Below are positions 42,787-52,918 of a DNA stretch of 64,000 nt, piece after piece. A model generated the notes under the pieces. The model made no database searches. It was not told the DNA's origin and worked only from the letters and a program-made list of their open reading frames with translations. Position 1 is the stretch's first letter; every line of letters starts with the position of its first letter. Both the position numbers and the translations under genes were made by a program. Origin of the DNA: Zygaena filipendulae (taxonomy: Eukaryota; Arthropoda; Insecta; Lepidoptera; Zygaenidae); assembly GCA_907165275.2 (NCBI GenBank), contig OU015673.1:8211001-8275000 (forward strand), in the 5' to 3' direction.

Positions 42787-45700
42787 ATGTTCTCGTGGGT
42801 GTACAATAAGAAGAAAACCGAACTAATCGAAGAATCCATAAAACGTAACCTGCCAGTAGAAGACCTTACAGCGGAAGAACTAAGGAGAAACCTAGTGAAA
42901 CACATAAGGGAAGAAGAAGAACCCAAATCCGAGGACGCAGGAAACGAGAGCGACGAACCAGTAGAACCGGAAAAACCAAAAATGTCAAAACCGGAAAAAC
43001 CAATCAGGGAAACCGCCAAATTAGTAACACAATGGAACATAAAGTTTGATACAAGAGATAACGCCGTGGAATTCCTGGAGCGAGTAAACGAGTTTTTAGA
43101 CGCAAACAATGTAAGTCCAGAACATTTATTAAAACTACTACCACAAATTTTCACCGGAAAAGCGTTAGCATGGTACCGAAATAATAACGATTGGGATACA
43201 TGGAAAGACTTCGAGGAAGCGTTTAAACTTTTCTTTTTCCCGAGTAATTATACGACAAATCTAATGACAAAAATTATATCAAACAGACAATTTGATAACC
43301 AGAAATTTACCGATTACCTCAATCACATGCAAACATTAATGAGAAGACACGGAGGTATACCAGAAAAGGAAAAGTTAGAAAGAATATACGAAAACATGAA
43401 TCCAGAATACAAGTTATATGTGAAGAGGAGTGAATTCACAAACATAAAAGAGCTCATAACGCTCACAAACGAGTACGAAAAAATCACGATAGAAAAAACC
43501 AAAGGAGAAAAATATAAACCGTATAGCAATAGCGAACAGAATAAACCCAAAAACTACATAAATAGGACGGCGACGAGACCAGGAAATTCCGCCAGAGAAG
43601 AAAAGTTCATGAGGAACTACGACCCGAAAACTTGCTGTTGGAGTTGCGGAAAAAAAGGGCACTCAATGAGTGAATGTAGGGGAAATAAAACGTTGTTTTG
43701 CAGTGTGTGTGGCAAATTAGGGACACTAAGCACAAAATGTTGCAAGAACCCCAGGAAAGAACAACAGACAATGACCATAGGAGGAAAAAACATAGACAAA
43801 GACAACAGAGAGTTCATCGATATAATCATCGAAGGAAAACAGTATAAAGCACTCGTAGATACCGGATCAAACAGCACATATATAAACCAAAAAGTCACCG
43901 ATAACCTGACAGAACACAAAATAGACAACAATCGAAAAACCAAAAGAGTGATATTAGCAGACGGAACCGAAATAAAGCTAAGCGAAACAGTACCAATAGA
44001 AATTAAAGTCGGCGGCGCATCACTCAAACATGAAGTTAACGTATTACCGACCGCATCGCACATAATATTGGGGATGGATATACTACGAAGGCTCGGACTA
44101 CATCTCGAATGGAAAAAAATAACAGATAAAACGTCAGAAGAAAACCACGACCGAACAGTTAAGGAAACTAACGTTTCAAATACAGGAAGACCGAACAGCA
44201 CCGAAAAAAAAATCCTAGACGAAACACTAAAAACAGAGTTCGAGAAGTGCGACAAAAGTCCGAAAGGAAATACGTGGATACAACACAAAATAAAACTAAA
44301 ACATACGGAACCCATAAAACAAAAGTATTATCCGAGAAACCCAAAACTCCAAGGAATAATAAACGAACAAGTTGACAAAATGCTAAAAGAGGGCGTGATA
44401 GAGAAATCAGACAGCCAGTATAGCTCACCGGTCGTACTAGTAAGAAAAGATAATGGGGAGTATAGGTTCTGTATAGATTTCAGAAAGATAAACGAAATCA
44501 CAGAGAAAGACGCATACCCATTACCACAAATAGACGACACCCTGGAGAAGCTAAGCAAAGCTAAATACTTTTCAAAAATAGATCTAAAAAACGGCTACTG
44601 GAACGTATTTTTATCAGAAGAGAGCAAACACATAACAGCCTTCACAGTGCCGGGGCGAGGCCTATACCAATTTAAAAGAATGCCATTCGGTCTACACTCC
44701 AGCGGCGCAACGTTCCAGAGACTACTAGATATGGTTATAACACCAGAATTGCAACCAAACGCCTATTCCTATTTAGATGACGTAATTATATGTAGTACCA
44801 CATTTATGGAACACATGGAACACCTAAAAGAAGTGTTCAGAAGAATACGAGAGGCGGGACTTCAGATAAACAAAAATAAGTGCGAATTTTGCAAGCCGGA
44901 AATCGAATACTTAGGACACATAGTCACAAGGGAAGGAATAAAAATGAACGAAGGAAAGGTAAAGGCAATCAAAGAACTAAAAGCACCAACAAATATAAGA
45001 GAAGTACGCAGATTGATCGGGATGACGTCTTGGTACAGGAAGTTTATAGAAAATTACTCAAGTATAACGGCACCGATAATTAAATTACTCAAAAAGGACA
45101 ACAAATTCACCTGGAGCGAAAAACAAGAAAAAGCATTCCAAGAGATAAAAAATAAAATAACACAAGACCCCATCTTAAGAAGAGCAGACTTTAACATACC
45201 ATTTACTCTACAAACAGATGCGAGCAACGTCGGCCTGGGAGCAATATTAAGCCAAGAACATAACGGGATACAAACGCCAGTGATGTACGCGAGTAGGTCG
45301 TTAACCCCCGCAGAGACAAAGTACACGACATCCGAAAAAGAATGCTTAGCAGTCGTATGGGGAGTGCGAAAAATGAGACCATTCCTAGAAGGTTATCACT
45401 TCAAGATAATCACAGATCACCAAGCCTTAAAATGGTTAAATAACATAAAAGATCCAACAGGAAGACTAGCAAGATGGGCACTGGAATTACAACAATACGA
45501 CTTCGAAATCATATACAGAAGCGGAAAACAAAACCAACTAGCCGACGAACTGTCAAGAAATCCACTCTGCACAGCGAACACGGAGAAAAAGGACTGGTAT
45601 GCCAACAAACTCGAATGCGTGATACAACAATCCGGAAACACGACAGATTATAATAATAATAATAATAATAATAATAATCCACTTCACAACACACAGATCT

Positions 45701-46434
45701 ACTTGATTGATTACTGCATCAGAGAGGGAAAACTGTACAAAAAAATTGAAAACGCCGCATACGGGGCAAAACTAGAACCGACATCGCAGTGGAAACTATG
45801 CGTGCCAGACAAAGATAAAGAACCGATATGCAGGGAATATCACGACGTACCAAACGCAGGTCACCTAGGAACGAACAAAACACTAAGCAGAATAGCACAG
45901 CGATACTACTGGCCGGGAATGTATAGAGATATAGCAGTATATGTAAGAAAATGCACAGTGTGCCAAAAACACAAACCAGCGCAGACAAAAACACCGGGAC
46001 CCATGCACATAAACACAGCAAAACAAGCGTCCACAAAGTACTCCCCTGCATTTCTATTATACGGCAGAGAACCCAGATTACCAGGAGATAGAAACAAATT
46101 CCCAACCCCGCAAATACAAGGAAAAAGTAAACTACAAGATATCTACGACCTGGTAAAGAAAAATCAAAACACAGCGTCGATCGAACAAAAAAAATATTAT
46201 GACGATAAGAGGAGGCAGTGGAGACCCCAGCAAGCGGACTGGGTATTAAAAAGAGATTTCCCACTATCCGACGCAAATAGAGGATTCACAGCTAAGTTCG
46301 CACCGAAATTCGTAGGACCATACAAAGTAGTACAGGAAATATCACCAGTTATATTCAAACTCCAAGATCCACAGAACAAAGCAAGACGCATAACGGCACA
46401 CGTAAAAGACATAAAACCATACAACCAAGAATGA
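42787..46434 (+). CDS. Gag-pol polyprotein lacking the integrase core
   Basis: One open frame of 1,215 codons; Gag and Pol are fused without a frameshift. An acidic N-terminus and a capsid-like region (residues ~75-240) are followed by a CCHC knuckle C284-C287-H292-C297. A second knuckle has Thr313 where His is expected (C305-C308-T313-C318). The protease has D358-T-G-S. The reverse transcriptase has YLDD at 662-665. RNase H carries D811, E852 and D877. The integrase zinc finger is H1019-H1026-C1056-C1059. Right after residue ~1074 the sequence jumps to the post-catalytic STKYSPAFLLYGREP segment and the GPY module (1177-1179). The D,D,E catalytic core is absent, but the frame is kept. Reverse transcription should be possible; integration would need help in trans. 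Confidence 0.93.
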   Translation: MFSWVYNKKKTELIEESIKRNLPVEDLTAEELRRNLVKHIREEEEPKSEDAGNESDEPVEPEKPKMSKPEKPIRETAKLVTQWNIKFDTRDNAVEFLERVNEFLDANNVSPEHLLKLLPQIFTGKALAWYRNNNDWDTWKDFEEAFKLFFFPSNYTTNLMTKIISNRQFDNQKFTDYLNHMQTLMRRHGGIPEKEKLERIYENMNPEYKLYVKRSEFTNIKELITLTNEYEKITIEKTKGEKYKPYSNSEQNKPKNYINRTATRPGNSAREEKFMRNYDPKTCCWSCGKKGHSMSECRGNKTLFCSVCGKLGTLSTKCCKNPRKEQQTMTIGGKNIDKDNREFIDIIIEGKQYKALVDTGSNSTYINQKVTDNLTEHKIDNNRKTKRVILADGTEIKLSETVPIEIKVGGASLKHEVNVLPTASHIILGMDILRRLGLHLEWKKITDKTSEENHDRTVKETNVSNTGRPNSTEKKILDETLKTEFEKCDKSPKGNTWIQHKIKLKHTEPIKQKYYPRNPKLQGIINEQVDKMLKEGVIEKSDSQYSSPVVLVRKDNGEYRFCIDFRKINEITEKDAYPLPQIDDTLEKLSKAKYFSKIDLKNGYWNVFLSEESKHITAFTVPGRGLYQFKRMPFGLHSSGATFQRLLDMVITPELQPNAYSYLDDVIICSTTFMEHMEHLKEVFRRIREAGLQINKNKCEFCKPEIEYLGHIVTREGIKMNEGKVKAIKELKAPTNIREVRRLIGMTSWYRKFIENYSSITAPIIKLLKKDNKFTWSEKQEKAFQEIKNKITQDPILRRADFNIPFTLQTDASNVGLGAILSQEHNGIQTPVMYASRSLTPAETKYTTSEKECLAVVWGVRKMRPFLEGYHFKIITDHQALKWLNNIKDPTGRLARWALELQQYDFEIIYRSGKQNQLADELSRNPLCTANTEKKDWYANKLECVIQQSGNTTDYNNNNNNNNNPLHNTQIYLIDYCIREGKLYKKIENAAYGAKLEPTSQWKLCVPDKDKEPICREYHDVPNAGHLGTNKTLSRIAQRYYWPGMYRDIAVYVRKCTVCQKHKPAQTKTPGPMHINTAKQASTKYSPAFLLYGREPRLPGDRNKFPTPQIQGKSKLQDIYDLVKKNQNTASIEQKKYYDDKRRQWRPQQADWVLKRDFPLSDANRGFTAKFAPKFVGPYKVVQEISPVIFKLQDPQNKARRITAHVKDIKPYNQE
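45646..45713 (-). mobile_element. SINE-tail insertion inside gag-pol
   Basis: An (AAT)n run followed by ATCCACTTCACAACACACAG and ATCTACTTGATT. This is the reverse complement of the tail of the SINE at 568-845. GATTA occurs at 45,646-45,650 and 45,709-45,713, so the net insertion is 63 bp or 21 codons. It encodes a poly-Asn run and PLHNTQIYLI between RNase H and integrase without breaking the frame. Confidence 0.75.
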
Positions 46435-46726
46435 AAATCAATCGCCCTGCCAAAAAAAAAAAAATAAAAAAAAATAAACAAAACCAATACCAGTCATAAG
46501 AAATATTATTTAAGTCCGGTGTGAGCACAGCCCTAGCAACAACCGACGCGCCAGGAAAGGTACGAATATCAGAAGAAGTAGGTAGTTGGGAAAAAATGCT
46601 ACCTCCCAAGAAAAATATCAACCCTATATTAAGGAGTGAAACGGGTAAACGTCACGCAGAACACTCACGATTGCAAATCGAGTGCATTACGTAAAACTTT
46701 AGACTAAATAAAACTTGTGAGAATAA

Positions 46727-47083
46727 ATGGAGCCGACGACGCGGAAACAAACCCGACCGTCCCTACCCCCAACAACCGGGAGATGTTTCGAGGGACGACC
46801 AGCCGAAATAATTATACTCGGGAACGGCGGACTGGCGAAGGTAGCGCATCCACACCCGGAGGCGCCAGCACCAGAAGAGGACGACATTATAAATTGGGTG
46901 ACCGGCGAAATAGACGAACCAACATACCTAGCGATGCTGGAGGAGATACGAACGGAGATGAGAGAGGAGGAACCAAAAAAAAAGACCAGGACAAAGAGAG
47001 GGAAACGGGGAGGAAATAACGATACGAGAAAAAGGAAAGAGAGGCGGAGCAGAGCGGAGGAAAAAAAAAAGAAAAACCAGTAA
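46727..47083 (+). CDS. Second ORF of the LTR element, unknown
   Basis: 118 codons, starting about 290 bp after gag-pol. The N-terminal half is mixed, with PAEIIILGNGGLAKVAHPHP. An acidic middle (EEDDIINWVTGEIDEPTYLA) looks helical, and the C-terminal third is almost entirely Lys, Arg and Glu. There is no signal peptide or membrane segment, so it is not an envelope protein. It could be a nucleic-acid-binding or nuclear-targeting accessory protein; that is inference from composition. A plus-strand frame from 46,717 overlaps it, and I prefer this one because of the acidic-to-basic domain layout. Confidence 0.5.
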   Translation: MEPTTRKQTRPSLPPTTGRCFEGRPAEIIILGNGGLAKVAHPHPEAPAPEEDDIINWVTGEIDEPTYLAMLEEIRTEMREEEPKKKTRTKRGKRGGNNDTRKRKERRSRAEEKKKKNQ

Positions 47084-48023
47084 TTTAGCATAGTAGTTTT
47101 GTATTTTGTATTTAGTTGTAATCATTAAGAAAAAAAATTATTATACGTACCTATATTAAGGCTTTTATTCAAAGTTTCTTCTCAGTTAGTCCGCAGGGAA
47201 AGGAGCAGGAATCCCGTAAAATTAAGTTTTTTTTTCGTTTACGCAGACATTAAGTTATGTTAGTTTATTTTACCATGAGTAATAACATAGGGCATTAGGT
47301 GAAATACACTATTAGTTATACTAGTATATTTACTTACTCTGAGGCTTTAATATCAAGTAGGATACAGAGAAAGTGTAGGTAAGGAAATACCTAGGAGAAT
47401 AATCTCCGACCCGTCAGTTTTATTTTAGTTTTATTTTTTTTATATTTTTTTTTTCGTTTATTTATTTTACTTAACTTACAGCTAAGTTAACATGGAGAAA
47501 TAAAATTAAGTTGCCAGTAGTAGGTAGTCATTGCGAGAATATATATGTACATGACCGGACCGAACCGCAGTAAAGTAAAACTCCCGTATAAAGTAAAAAC
47601 CATTGCAACATAGTAATAATCCAGAAAAACTAAAAATAATATTCCAAGTACCGGAAGATATATTTTCGCAAGACATTGATCAATGACAAAATAGGTCTTT
47701 AGTCGGCTAACCCCGGCGCCATCTAGATTAAGCGGAGAGCAAACAATAGCATAGTGTAGTAGTTAACAGAATAAGTCCACAGGTACCGCGGGGTCCGAAC
47801 GGAGTCAGGATACCTAACCTAGGATTAGAATACAAGCACATAAGTTACAGTACATGATGTAAAACAATATGTAAAGTATAGTCCCAGTTGAACAATAAAA
47901 CCGGTTATATGTAACTAGACTTAGCAAAACTTTTACACAGGCCCTCGGAACACCACCCCTGGGCCCTTTTGGTTCCAGGCGACGCCCGTGACGGCGATTT
48001 TTGGCACGCAAAAATCTTCATCC
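47084..48023 (+). other. 3' untranslated region of the LTR element
   Basis: About 940 bp, AT-rich at first and without an open frame of note. No TIR, tRNA or further ORF was seen. Confidence 0.6.
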
Positions 48024-48035
48024 GGAGGGGGGGAG
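48024..48035 (+). other. Polypurine tract
   Basis: GGAGGGGGGGAG directly abuts the TG of the 3' LTR, the expected plus-strand primer. Confidence 0.85.
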
Positions 48036-49179
48036 TGTAAGGAAGCAGGCACGCACTCGCCGCGTGACGAATCCCTCGTCCCCCGCCGCAGGCGCACACA
48101 CCGGCACCGAGCGCATAGCAACCTACCGCGGCGCGCAGGCTGCGGCGACGCACACATCGACAACGAGCACGCCGCCACGCTGCCCTGCCCCCCGCTACCG
48201 CGACTACATAAGCCGGACCGGCCGGCGTGACGCCGTCACTTGCCGACGGGTTCCCGCGCTGCATGCACGTGCGCCCTGCGCTTCTCCACAGAGCGTACGT
48301 GTACAGCGGCGCCTGAACTCAGCGGTACAGTGACCATCCGCTTCCGCCTCCGCACATACCTCGTCCGACACCTATCCTCGCTCGCTAGTGTGCCCGCAGT
48401 CTGTCGGCCTACCCAGACGCCGCTCACGCGCCGTCTGGCGACGCCCCACGCTTAGCAGACTCACTAGTGTGGCGAACTCCCGACTTCCTTCCGTCCAGAC
48501 CCCACAGACCCGTCCGAAACAACACCCACACACGCCCCGACGGTGACGGACGGTTTGCGCCAGGGGGCCTCGGCACCCTACGCTGCACCCGGCCGCCGCC
48601 CCGCGGGAATTATCTCACCTACACACGCCCCGACGGCGACGGACGGTTTGCGCCAGGGGGCCTCGGCACCCTACGCTGCACCCGGCCGCCGCCCCGGGGG
48701 GGATACCACTCACCCACACGCGCCCCGAGGGGTGTTCAGCTACTCGCACCAGCTCCGACGGTGACGGACAGTTTGCGCCAGGGGGCCTCGGCACCCTACG
48801 CTGCACCTGCCCGCCGCCCCGGGGCGAACCCAGACAGACACCCACTCACCCACGCCTACTCACCGACCGACCTCAAGCACACAGCCCCTTCCGCTACCGC
48901 CTTCCTGCCCCGATTCCCGACCGCCCGTCCGACCGTAGCGACCGCGAACCCCGTAGGGCCTGTGTACTGTGTAGTAATATAAGAGTAGTCGTTAAGTGCA
49001 AGCCTGTGTTGTGTTATTGATAGCGTATTCATAGATAGTAGCGGAAATAAACGGGTATCCACCCGCTAGCACCGTAAACCGAGCGTTTCATTCCGGATAG
49101 GGACCGCCGTACCTCTCTCCTCCTGAAAACATACGATCGCCCGTGGCCCCGAGACGACGCCCCGGGCCACAGCATCGCA
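48036..49179 (+). repeat. 3' LTR
   Basis: Same length and end points as the 5' LTR. The near identity indicates a young insertion. AGTA at 49,180-49,183 repeats the bases just before the 5' LTR. Confidence 0.95.
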
Positions 49180-49183
49180 AGTA

Positions 49184-49564
49184 TGTGAAATCCAGCTAAT
49201 GAAATCAAAGATATTTTTTTCTTATATTTGGCCAAATGCTGATTTTTTTTTTTATCCAGCCACACAAATTATCAAAACACTTTTGTTAGATCTAATAATA
49301 TTTAATGTTACAAAAAAGTTTACTTACTCGTATACCTACTAAACCCCTAGAGAACATACACTGTCATAGACGCAAAAACTATCCCCGAAAAATATATTTC
49401 ATTTAATGAAGAATCTACAGCTTTTTTCGTTTTACTAGAACAGATTTTTAAGCTTTATTTTCAGCTTCATATCGTAAGTTTGAGTACGAATTTGGGTTCA
49501 TATACGAGTAAGTACAAAGAGTTTTTCTTCTTAAGAAGTTGAAACTAAATGTCTGACGAGTGAA
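49184..49564. other. No recognisable gene
   Basis: AT-rich host-side flank of the LTR element, continuous with 41,150 before insertion. Confidence 0.5.
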
Positions 49565-49700
49565 ATAAATAATAATAATAAAATAATTCTTTATTCAGGC
49601 ATAAAAAAAACCAATAAAAAAATAAGGCAACCTGTTTATTTAGTTATTAAAACAGTTTAATAACTAAATAAACAGGTCATAAAAAAAACCTAGTAAGGCA
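49565..49700 (-). mobile_element. LINE 3' tail with embedded hairpin
   Basis: (AAT)n then AATTCTTTATTCAGGCAT, a reverse polyadenylation signal and tail. It contains the perfect hairpin at 49,631-49,676. The flanking AAAAAAAACC words are repeated on both sides of the hairpin. Confidence 0.45.
49631..49676. repeat. Perfect 21-bp hairpin
   Basis: CCTGTTTATTTAGTTATTAA plus A on the left and its exact complement on the right, with a 4-base loop ACAG. Confidence 0.9.
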
Positions 49701-49985
49701 CCAAATAGTTGGTTCTACTTGTGGTTTGCGTTACGAAGAGCAGAGAGCCAGTACTTAAATACTGGACTATAACCACAGACAGCATGCAGTAGGTATACTG
49801 TTGTCAGAGCTGCGCAATCTATCCCGAAATGACGATATATGAGCCCTGACAACAGCTGAAAAAGAAGTGTGGCATAATATGACGTATATGACAGTCTTTT
49901 TCTTCTTTGGTAAAGTGAAAAGCACTAGTGTGTAATCGCCAACGTCCCGCACGCTAAACTTTTTGTTCAACTTAATGTTATGTTT

Positions 49986-50235
49986 TTAACCGACTTCCAA
50001 AAAGGAGGAGGTTATGCATTCGGCTGTATGTAGGTTTTTTTTTTGTATTTATGTCCAACGATTACTCGAAGACGGTTAGACCCATTTGGAAATATTTTTT
50101 TTGTTTACTCCCAAGTTGGTCCCATTGCCACCAAATCAGGATCCGATGATGGTATCTTGGAGAAATCGAGGGAACTCTACAAAAATTATAGGCACACCTA
50201 TAGCGATTTCGGTGTTTTTTATAGTAAATAATTCA
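49986..50235 (+). repeat. Family I repeat
   Basis: TTTTTAACCGACTTCCAAAA, GATTACTCGAAGACGGTTAG and CCATTGCCACCAAATCAGGA, ending near ATAGCGATTTCGGTG. The outer inverted end is missing. Confidence 0.65.
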
Positions 50236-50539
50236 TTTAAAAGACTTTTTTAAGGAGTCTTACGTTTATCACTTGCACCAAAGAAGTAAACTGGCTTCCA
50301 CGGCAGCGGTCGGCCGCGTTACCAGTTTGTGAATCACACTCAGCCCTCCGCAAAGTGAGCTGTGGGGACGCTGAGGTCTCCAACGGTGTTTTCGGTAAAC
50401 GCATTCCCTCGGAACCGCCGCAGGACTCTTTATTTAGGTGCTCACTCGTAACCACAGATAGATAGATCTAACTCAGCTTGGTATGAAAACGAATCGTCGG
50501 GGACAGTGCAAATCGGGGATAAAACCGCGTATTTGACAA
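50236..50539. other. No recognisable gene
   Basis: A minus-strand frame of 72 codons has no domain. No repeats were recognised. Confidence 0.4.
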
Positions 50540-50875
50540 ATGTAGCCACCCGCGTTAATTTCAGAGTTCCCGCGGGAATTCCGGTATAAAAAGTGCCCTA
50601 TGTGTTAATCTGATGTATAAGCTATATTATTGTAAAGTTTCATTTAAATCCATCCAGTAGTTTTTGCGTGAAAGAGTAACAAACATCCATCCATCCATCC
50701 GTCCGTCCATCCATACATTCTTACAAACTTTCGCGTTTATAATATTAGTAGGATTATTGTAAAGTTTCATTTAAATCCATTCAGTAGTTTTTGCGTGAAA
50801 GAGTAACAAACATCCACCCATCCATCCATCCATACATTCTTACAAACTTTCGCGTTTATAATATTAGTAGGATAC
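50540..50875 (+). repeat. Family H repeat with tandemly duplicated 3' part
   Basis: A full forward copy ending TTATAATATTAGTAGGAT near 50,755, followed at once by a second copy of its last ~120 bp (ATTGTAAAGTTTCATTTAAA onward) with the same end. Confidence 0.75.
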
Positions 50876-51109
50876 CGTGCCGTACCGCCTTAATAAATAA
50901 CATTAACATGTTAGATCAATTGCTAACAATCACAGAACACATAAACTATTACTATCTACGTAAAAAAGCAAATAAAAATAAAAACGAGTCCAAGATCTGT
51001 TAAAATAAAAAAAAATGTATAAAGTTTTAACCTTGTCCTGTAACCTTATATCTGTAGTGCAGATACGCGCTCCCTACTTGTAATAGATTCGTGGTTTTAC
51101 ACTATTTAT
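50876..51109. other. No recognisable feature
   Basis: AT-rich spacer. Confidence 0.4.
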
Positions 51110-51457
51110 TCATTTAAACTTTATGCACATCATGGTACAAAAGGCGGACTTAATGCCACAGTTGCATTCTCTACCGGTCAACCTTCCAATCAACTCCTTT
51201 TCGCACTCAGAACTATATTCTTTACGCCGAAAAACATTCATTACAAAATGTATTAAACGCCACTTGAATACGTTTTTACTTTGTGGTACTTTGTGGTAAC
51301 GGTATGGCGAACTTACCATCACTCTGAAAAAGAAATAGTGATAAATATTACGAGCTTGTATCAAGTCGTATATCGATTCGTTAGATACACAAGAACCTCT
51401 CCGCCACACAATATTGACAATCTTCGTCACAATAGCAATAGGAACCAATAAGAGCAC
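51110..51457 (-). pseudogene. Possible LINE 3' region
   Basis: A minus-strand frame of 115 codons. The lower end reads AGTCCGCCTTTTGTACCATG and an AATAAATAG end, a layout like other LINE 3' UTRs in the window. The peptide (NVFKWRLIHFVMNVFRRKEY, GRECNCGIKSAFCTMMCIKF) is not one I can assign. Confidence 0.35.
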
Positions 51458-51664
51458 CGAAAAAAAAATAACTTCGTCCCGAAATTGATTGGGAAACGTA
51501 AACGTAACGAAAGCTGCCGATAAATTTACGAACGGAAGTTACGCTTGGCCAAAGAGGATAAACTTGTCAGAAGCGGAAATACTCTATCTAATTCATTACA
51601 AGTTTCTGCTTTTAGATAACGATATTCGACATTTTAGTGAAGCCTGATCACAGTATAAAATAAC

Positions 51665-51893
51665 AAGCTGTTCCTAGTGATTTCTTCCGCGATAATTTCG
51701 ATCGAAAAAAAAATCAAATTCTTATTTAACTATTCTTTTAAATTTTATAGAATTCTTTTTTTTTTATTGTTTAGAAGGTTTTTTTTGTTTAATATTCTAT
51801 TTTTTTTTTGTTATTGTTACATATTTTGTTGTTTTATGTCGTGGTGTGTGTGTAAATAAATATATTTCTATTCTATTCTATTCTATTCTAAAA
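51665..51893 (+). mobile_element. LINE 3' tail with (TTCTA)n
   Basis: T-rich body, then GTGTGTAAATAAATATATTT and a (CTATT)n tail to 51,893. A short H-like piece (TTTCTTCCGCGATAATTTCG) sits at its start. Confidence 0.45.
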
Positions 51894-52332
51894 TCTATCC
51901 TCTTTAAAATATTTGTATAGTATTTTCAGCGTATTTTTAATAGTTTCTTATCTGTTGTATAAATATTGTACTCATTGGAAAGTTATGCTACCGTACAGTC
52001 GTGTCACATAATTCAGTCAGGTGAAACATAGAGCCAGTGTAACTAATATTGAGTTAGCGGACACAAACAAGATGGAAGTTTGTTATATTGGGGTCGCAAC
52101 AAATACCTTGCAACGTATGGTTACTTTTCTTATACACTGACTGTAACTCAGTTATGAATTTCGACATCCATTGACATCACAATATGTAACGTATCTTATA
52201 ACGGGTAGTAAATTTTGTAGGTAGGTAGTTGTTCTTGATATTTTCCCGCATTTCCATCTATACGAATTCTCTCAGTAATATTAAAAAATTGTGACATCTA
52301 CAAACATAGGTCTATAGATAGAAATATGAACT
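51894..52332. other. No recognisable gene
   Basis: Nothing coding or repetitive that I can identify. Confidence 0.45.
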
Positions 52333-52795
52333 ACTAGCTATTTCCGGCGTCACCCGCATTGATTTCAGAGTTCCCACGGAAATAGGCTATTTGACTATTT
52401 TTTTTTTAGTCCGTCTTGTAGATTAATAAAAAATATTGGACACGTATTCTTTTTTTACGTAACAAAAAATAACGGCGATACATTGAGTTGAAATTTCGCG
52501 TGACGTCACTAACCAGTGCCAGTTTGTATAGCGGCTTATAGCGGTTAGTGACGTCACGAGCCCCCATCCTAAACTTAAATGCGCTTTAAAAAATACGTGT
52601 CTAATGATTATTAATTTTCTAACTGACAGACTAATTAGAATTTTGATTTTCAAAAGTCGTCAACATTCCTATTCCGGATCAAAAAGTACCCTGCATATGT
52701 CCTGTTCTGTACCTCTGACAACGTGTATGCAAAATTGTATGATGATCGGTTGAGCCGTTGAGGCGTGAAAGCGTAACAAACTTGCATTTGGATTT
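52333..52795 (+). repeat. Family H repeat split by a family A MITE
   Basis: The H copy reads CACCCGCATTGATTTCAGAG and TTCCCACGGAA before the MITE, and TCCGGATCAAAAAGTACCC through GATGATCGGTTGAGCCGTTG after it. Confidence 0.75.
52381..52673 (+). mobile_element. Family A MITE nested in family H
   Basis: Starts AATAGGCTATTTGACTATT and ends TCAACATTCCTATT. Both TGACGTCA sites are intact, with a short deletion near 52,590. The H consensus predicts the empty site, giving a 2-bp AT duplication around AGG...CCT. Confidence 0.85.
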
Positions 52796-52918
52796 AAAAC
52801 TATTAAGATTTTATACCGTGAAAGACTTTAAGGTTTAGTGTCTTCTGCATTTTAAGAAAAAAACAAACTTTACCGCTTTCTATGATAGAATATCTAGGTA
52901 CAGATCTTTATATATAAA

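Larger units (their letters stand above)
41155..49179 (+). mobile_element. Ty3/gypsy-type LTR retrotransposon
   Basis: An 8,025-bp element bounded by two 1,144-bp LTRs that begin TGTAAGG and end ATCGCA, with AGTA on both outer flanks (41,151-41,154 and 49,180-49,183). Internal order: primer-binding site, repeat-bearing leader, one gag-pol ORF, a second small ORF, a long 3' untranslated stretch and a polypurine tract. Pol order protease, reverse transcriptase, RNase H, integrase makes it Ty3/gypsy. The long LTRs, 4-bp target and tRNA-Lys-like primer site resemble the Osvaldo/Ulysses group (from memory, unverified). The integrase core is missing. Confidence 0.95.

Noticed and set aside
43617..44315. 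Long minus-strand frames antisense to gag-pol (for example 232 codons)
   Set aside because: The plus strand is a clear polyprotein. The antisense frames are hydrophobic shadows produced by its A-rich codon use.
46727..47083. Envelope gene of an endogenous retrovirus
   Set aside because: There is no signal peptide, transmembrane segment or furin-like site. The protein is short and highly charged.
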